Assembly: GCA_021797365.1 (NCBI GenBank)
Contig: JAJZZU010000016.1
Span: 1-16,708 of the forward strand
Direction of reading: 5' to 3'
DNA: 16,708 bases
Source: Pseudomonadota bacterium
GTDB taxonomy: Bacteria > Pseudomonadota > Gammaproteobacteria > Acidiferrobacterales > Acidiferrobacteraceae
The translations under genes were made by a program, and so were the position numbers. How positions within the stretch are numbered: the stretch's first letter is position 1; every line of letters starts with the position of its first letter. Shown in pieces: positions 13,623 to 16,708 of this stretch. The notes below the pieces were generated by a model. It had not been told where the DNA came from and searched no databases. It was given only the letters and a program-made list of their open reading frames with translations.

Positions 13623-15038
13623 CTATTTGGTCAGGGCCAGGAACACGGAACTCCCATCCCTGTGGATAAGTACCGGGACCGGGTGCTGCGACGGGACGTG
13701 CGCCAATATCGTCATGAACGCCGACACGCTCGCCACCGGGTGGCCCGCGAGACTCAGGATTACATCGCCCGGCGCAATACCGGCCTTCTCGCCGGGGCCC
13801 TGGCTCACCCCGTCGACGAACACCCCCCGGCTTACACCGAGTTCGCGCCGCTCATGGACGGTGAGATCGCGCAGCGCAAGCCCGAGCGAGGCATTGTGGC
13901 GCGGCTTATGCGACGGCCGCGTGTAGCTCACCGGCAAGGTCTCGGGCAGGGCCCCGACCACCACCGACAGGGTCTGTGGGTGGCCATTGCGGATGACCTC
14001 GAGATGCGCGGTTGTGCCGATGGGGCTAAACCCCACGAGCGGCGGGAGCTCCGACGAACGCGTGATCGGATGGCCGTCGTAGCGCACGATGACGTCACCT
14101 GCCTGTAAGCGCGAATGCGCGGCCGGGCTGCCGGGCAGAACCTCGGAGACCAGCGCCCCATAGGGCTTGGGCAGATCGAACGATGCCGCGAGCTTGCGTG
14201 TCACATCCTGGATCGTGACCCCAAGCCAGCCCCACTGCACATGCCCGTTGGTCTTCAGGTCGTGGCTTATGCGCAGGGCGAGATTGATCGGGATCGCAAA
14301 TGACAGGCCCATGAAGCCACCGGTGCGACTGTAGATCTGCGAGTTTATGCCGATGACCTGGCCGCGGGTGTTGAACAGCGGGCCGCCGGAGTTGCCGGGA
14401 TTGATCGGTACATCGGTCTGGATGAAAGGCACATAATCGGAGCCCGGGAGATTGCGCCCGATCGCCGACACGATCCCGGACGTGGCCGAATTCTCGAACC
14501 CGAATGGAGCCCCTATGGCGAGCACCCAGTCACCCACCTGCAGGTGCGATACATGGCCGATATGCACAGTCGCGAGATGCGTCGCGGGGATCTTCAGGAG
14601 CGCCACATCGCTCTTGGTATCGAGGCCGACCACGTGCGCCACATAGTCCTGATTGTCAGCGAGCTTCACGATCACTTGCGTGGCGTGGTCGATGACATGC
14701 GCGCATGTCAATATGTAGCCATCGGACGCGATGATGAAGCCTGACCCCAGGGACTTGGTCACGAACTGCTGCGGGTTTGCCTGTTTGTCGTGCGGCAGGC
14801 CATGAAAGAGCGGGTTCGAGGGGACCCCGGGCCCCCCGGGCCCCCCGGGCCCCTCGGGGGCACCGAACCCGAATCCGGGCACCACGCCCTTCATGACCTG
14901 GGTGCTGCTGATATTGACCACCGCCGCGCGGTTCTCGCGCACGATGTGGGCGAAATCGGGCAAGCGCGCCGCACACGCCGCGCTGCCCGCCGTCATCACC
15001 ATGAACCAAACCGACAGCATCATCCTGCGCGCGATCAT
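13623..15038 (-). CDS. mucD: DegP/DegQ-type periplasmic serine protease MucD
   Basis: A periplasmic protease/chaperone of the HtrA family that clears misfolded envelope proteins. With the start at 15038 (471 aa) a signal peptide spans about 1-23. The triad is H114 (TCAHVID, 111-117), D144 (SDVALLK, 143-149) and S217 (GNSGGPLFNT, 215-224). Two PDZ domains follow (about 268-365 and 385-465), with GWLGVTIQDV opening the first. The ATG at 15065, adjacent to the rseB stop, is an alternative; 15038 has AAAGGA five bases upstream. Oddities are a collagen-like insert GPGGPGGPG (63-71), and Cys112 two residues before the catalytic His where Asn is usual. A lipobox reading of SAAC is weak. The position after rseB matches the algU-mucABD arrangement of Pseudomonas. 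Confidence 0.94.
   Translation of the reverse strand: MIARRMMLSVWFMVMTAGSAACAARLPDFAHIVRENRAAVVNISSTQVMKGVVPGFGFGAPEGPGGPGGPGVPSNPLFHGLPHDKQANPQQFVTKSLGSGFIIASDGYILTCAHVIDHATQVIVKLADNQDYVAHVVGLDTKSDVALLKIPATHLATVHIGHVSHLQVGDWVLAIGAPFGFENSATSGIVSAIGRNLPGSDYVPFIQTDVPINPGNSGGPLFNTRGQVIGINSQIYSRTGGFMGLSFAIPINLALRISHDLKTNGHVQWGWLGVTIQDVTRKLAASFDLPKPYGALVSEVLPGSPAAHSRLQAGDVIVRYDGHPITRSSELPPLVGFSPIGTTAHLEVIRNGHPQTLSVVVGALPETLPVSYTRPSHKPRHNASLGLALRDLTVHERRELGVSRGVFVDGVSQGPGEKAGIAPGDVILSLAGHPVASVSAFMTILAHVPSQHPVPVLIHRDGSSVFLALTK
14693..14710. repeat. Perfect 18-bp palindrome inside mucD
   Basis: TGACATGCGCGCATGTCA is perfectly self-complementary over 18 bp and encodes the Thr-Cys-Ala-His-Val stretch that carries the catalytic histidine. 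It may be coincidental or a protein-binding site. Confidence 0.8.
14829..14853. repeat. Tandem 9-bp repeat in mucD
   Basis: The unit GGGCCCCCC occurs twice in full (14829-14837, 14838-14846) and is followed by a partial copy (14847-14853). It encodes the Gly/Pro insert near the N-terminus of MucD. Nine-base units keep the frame, so copy-number change would alter only the linker length. Confidence 0.8.
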
Positions 15039-15065
15039 GACCATCCTTTGAAACCCCCCGTCCAT

Positions 15066-16046
15066 TCAGGGCGCCGCGGGCCCGAGCCTCCGGGTGAGCG
15101 GTCGCACCGACAGCGCCATGGTCTCGACCGTCAAGGTCGGTACATCCCCAAGTGCTGTCACCATCCTATGGTCCACGACCGCGCGAAAGACGTGCAAGGC
15201 CCCCAGGCGATAGAGCTGCGCATGGACCGGCTTGCGCGGCGCGCGCCGCCCTATGAATACCGATACCCCCGCGAGACCGTCCGAATAGACCAGATGCTGC
15301 ACGATCCCCTTGTGTCCGGCCATGCGCCGCATGAGGTGCATGGCCAACCGAAATCCCGGAGGCACCCGCGTCACCGTCCAGGTCGGCGTGGGATCGGGAA
15401 ACAGCTCGCCCCGTTCCTCTTTATAGGTGTCGGCGTGCCCTACGCCAATCGGTCCAACGGCCGAGGCGGGAATCGTGCGCCGCAGATGGAGATGGGTGAA
15501 CAGAAATTGCTCGATGGCCTTGCCGCCCTGGTTTATGACCGTGGCCTTCAGCAACAGGCCGTTCTTGCGGTCCGCCCACAGCCTATATCCATAGCGGAAG
15601 TCGTCACGCGGGTCGATCACCACGAGCCTCGCCACCGCCCCGGCCACGCGCCCCAGCCCGCCGAGATGAATCGCATAGTACCGGCGCAGGGTCTTTAGGT
15701 GAGTGGGTATGAGCGCCGGGAAGGCCTTCAAGGCCATGACCCGCTGCTCGATGAACTCCACGTGATCATGGGGCAAATAGCATTGGATCTGTCCATGGCG
15801 ACGGATGATCACCTGGCGACGCCCATCGAGGGTGGTGAGACGCTCCGTCACCCGGCCGTGGGCCACGCGATGCACGATGCGCATGGCCGACAACAGGCGG
15901 TCATGGCGATAAACGAAGGTACCGGTGTAATTGAGAGTACGCGCGGCATTCTGCATACGTTCGAGCCAGACACGCGCACTGTCGGCAAAGGCTGCGCCGC
16001 TGATCAACACAAGGCCCGCGGCCCACAGCGGCCGCCGACCCTTCAT
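15066..16046 (-). CDS. rseB: Sigma-E regulator RseB/MucB
   Basis: RseB is a periplasmic lipid/LPS-sensing protein that binds RseA and shields it from the DegS-type protease, damping sigma-E. The 326-aa protein has a signal peptide (ending near SGAAFA, about 16-21). The opening SARVWLERMQNAARTLNYTG (23-42) is typical of the family, followed by TFVYRHDRLLSAMRIVHRV. The large lipoprotein-carrier-like domain extends to about 200. A second domain, TWTVTRVPPGF then GLAGVSVFI, runs to the end. The ATG overlaps the rseA stop (ATGA), so RseA and RseB are probably made in fixed ratio. The C-terminal hydrophobic and charged strands look complete; length is normal. Confidence 0.95.
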   Translation of the reverse strand: MKGRRPLWAAGLVLISGAAFADSARVWLERMQNAARTLNYTGTFVYRHDRLLSAMRIVHRVAHGRVTERLTTLDGRRQVIIRRHGQIQCYLPHDHVEFIEQRVMALKAFPALIPTHLKTLRRYYAIHLGGLGRVAGAVARLVVIDPRDDFRYGYRLWADRKNGLLLKATVINQGGKAIEQFLFTHLHLRRTIPASAVGPIGVGHADTYKEERGELFPDPTPTWTVTRVPPGFRLAMHLMRRMAGHKGIVQHLVYSDGLAGVSVFIGRRAPRKPVHAQLYRLGALHVFRAVVDHRMVTALGDVPTLTVETMALSVRPLTRRLGPAAP

Positions 16047-16621
16047 GGCTTATTCCGTACCCCCTGTGCCGGCGGGCCGTTATAGGCCGCCAATCGGACA
16101 TAGGAGAGGCCATTGATCCCGGCAAGCGGCGCAACCGCCGAATGCTCGAGCAGGAAGGCGTTGAGCCGACGTCGCCACTGGGGCCCCTGCCAGTGCGCCC
16201 TTTCCACGTAACGTGGCGGCGTCGGCAAGGGTGATGCGAGCGCCGTCTGGACCGACGCCGGTGATACCCCGGCCGATGGCGTACCCACCACCGCCACGCG
16301 CAACGCAAACAGCGCGGTGGCGGCGGTCAACGACGCGGCGAGTGCAAAACGCGCCACCTGCCATCCCCGCTGGCGCCCGAGCGGACCCCAGAAGGTCGGT
16401 GTCGCGGGCGCCGCCTCGTCCTCGGCCAGCGCCGCGAGGACATGCGCCGACAGGTCGGCGAGCGGCTTGCCGTCCCACTCTCCGCGCAGGATCGCGCGCG
16501 TCATGTGATAGCGGCCCCAGAGCGCCTGCAACGCACTGTCCTCCACCACCACATCCAGCAGCTTTCCGCGCTCCTTCGCCTCCAGTTCCGCATCCATCAA
16601 CGCCGACAGTGTCTCTTTCAT
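16043..16621 (-). CDS. rseA: Anti-sigma-E factor RseA (MucA-like)
   Basis: RseA holds the extracytoplasmic sigma factor RpoE at the membrane until envelope stress triggers its proteolysis. The 192-aa protein has the cytoplasmic sigma-binding domain (MKETLSALMDAELEAKE, 1-17; LQALWGRYHMTRAILRGEW, 31-49), a single membrane helix (about 89-112) and a periplasmic end. RRLNAFLLEHS (151-161), then LSYVRLAAY (172-180), is the conserved RseB-contacting tail. The start at 16621 is set by GAGAGGG just upstream; the frame open to 16651 would add residues overlapping the rpoE stop. A 26-bp gap separates rpoE and rseA, as expected for an rpoE-rseAB operon. Confidence 0.95.
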   Translation of the reverse strand: MKETLSALMDAELEAKERGKLLDVVVEDSALQALWGRYHMTRAILRGEWDGKPLADLSAHVLAALAEDEAAPATPTFWGPLGRQRGWQVARFALAASLTAATALFALRVAVVGTPSAGVSPASVQTALASPLPTPPRYVERAHWQGPQWRRRLNAFLLEHSAVAPLAGINGLSYVRLAAYNGPPAQGVRNKP

Positions 16622-16647
16622 ACACCCTCTCCGCCCACGAAGACCCA

Positions 16648-16708
16648 TCACAGCTCAAGCAACGGCTTCAATTCCTTGTCTATCGCCTCGCGCGCCCGGA
16701 AGATCCGT
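16648..16708 (-). CDS. rpoE: RNA polymerase sigma-E factor, C-terminal end (partial)
   Basis: Only the last 19 codons are in the window. They read RIFRAREAIDKELKPLLEL and stop. This matches the end of region 4 of RpoE/AlgU, where RIFRAREAID follows the DNA-binding helix. The rest of the gene lies beyond the right edge. Its position before rseA fits the sigma-E operon. Confidence 0.9.
   Translation of the reverse strand, partial: RIFRAREAIDKELKPLLEL

Noticed and set aside
14790..15698. 302-aa plus-strand open frame opposite rseB and mucD
   Set aside because: It is a shadow of the two minus-strand genes, with low-complexity Arg/Pro/His content and no domain.
1..16708. Mobile element, CRISPR array or defence island
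   Set aside because: No transposase, integrase, terminal inverted repeats, regularly spaced repeats or toxin-antitoxin pairs were seen. The helicase alone does not make a defence system.

Overview
The window is GC-rich bacterial chromosome. The minus-strand order rpoE (end only) - rseA - rseB - mucD - lepA - lepB - DUF4845 - rnc - era - recO - pdxJ - acpS is the layout known from Gammaproteobacteria. High GC, an RseB/MucB-type protein and a YggX homologue fit that class. An acidophilic sulfur- or iron-oxidising relative is possible, but this is a guess from overall character and nothing in the window proves it.

Layout. 1-118: no gene, but a good leftward terminator. 224-1819 (+): a superfamily 1B (RecD/Dda-like) helicase. 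1854-3070 (-): three small genes, namely a membrane-anchored NC/LRAT-like (permuted papain fold) protein, a secreted Asp/Pro/Tyr-rich protein and a conserved-looking protein of unknown function. 3071-3653: nothing convincing. 3654-4840 (+): a possible short leader ORF whose stop overlaps the start of a PerM/AI-2E family permease. 4776-6107 (-): an ATP-grasp ligase with an L-amino-acid-ligase-type C-terminus; its 3' end overlaps the permease and its 5' end overlaps erpA. 6068-6472 (-): an A-type Fe-S carrier with an unusual Gly/Cys tail, divergent from yggX (6593-6859, +). 6992-8094 (-): acpS and pdxJ. 8280-11741 (-): recO, era, rnc, DUF4845 and lepB. 11743-13536 (-): lepA. 13623-16708 (-): mucD, rseB, rseA and the tail of rpoE.

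How the genes work together. The right-hand block is the sigma-E envelope-stress module: sigma factor, anti-sigma factor RseA, its periplasmic partner RseB, and the protease/chaperone MucD. It is followed by a housekeeping string for translation (LepA), protein export (LepB), RNA processing and ribosome assembly (Rnc, Era), recombination repair (RecO), vitamin B6 synthesis (PdxJ) and acyl-carrier-protein activation (AcpS). Junctions are tight: ATGA, TTGA and GTGA stop/start overlaps, with TTG or GTG starts for lepA, rnc, acpS and yggX. This suggests translational coupling. The erpA/yggX divergent pair joins Fe-S cluster delivery with iron trafficking and oxidative-damage protection.

No complete new system (defence island, CRISPR array, mobile element) is visible. 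The best leads are the NC/LRAT-like three-gene cluster, the altered cysteine tail of the A-type carrier, the alternating dyads between erpA and yggX, a 14-bp inverted repeat over the inferred lepA promoter, a perfect 18-bp palindrome encoding the catalytic-His region of mucD, and the possible leader ORF of the permease.
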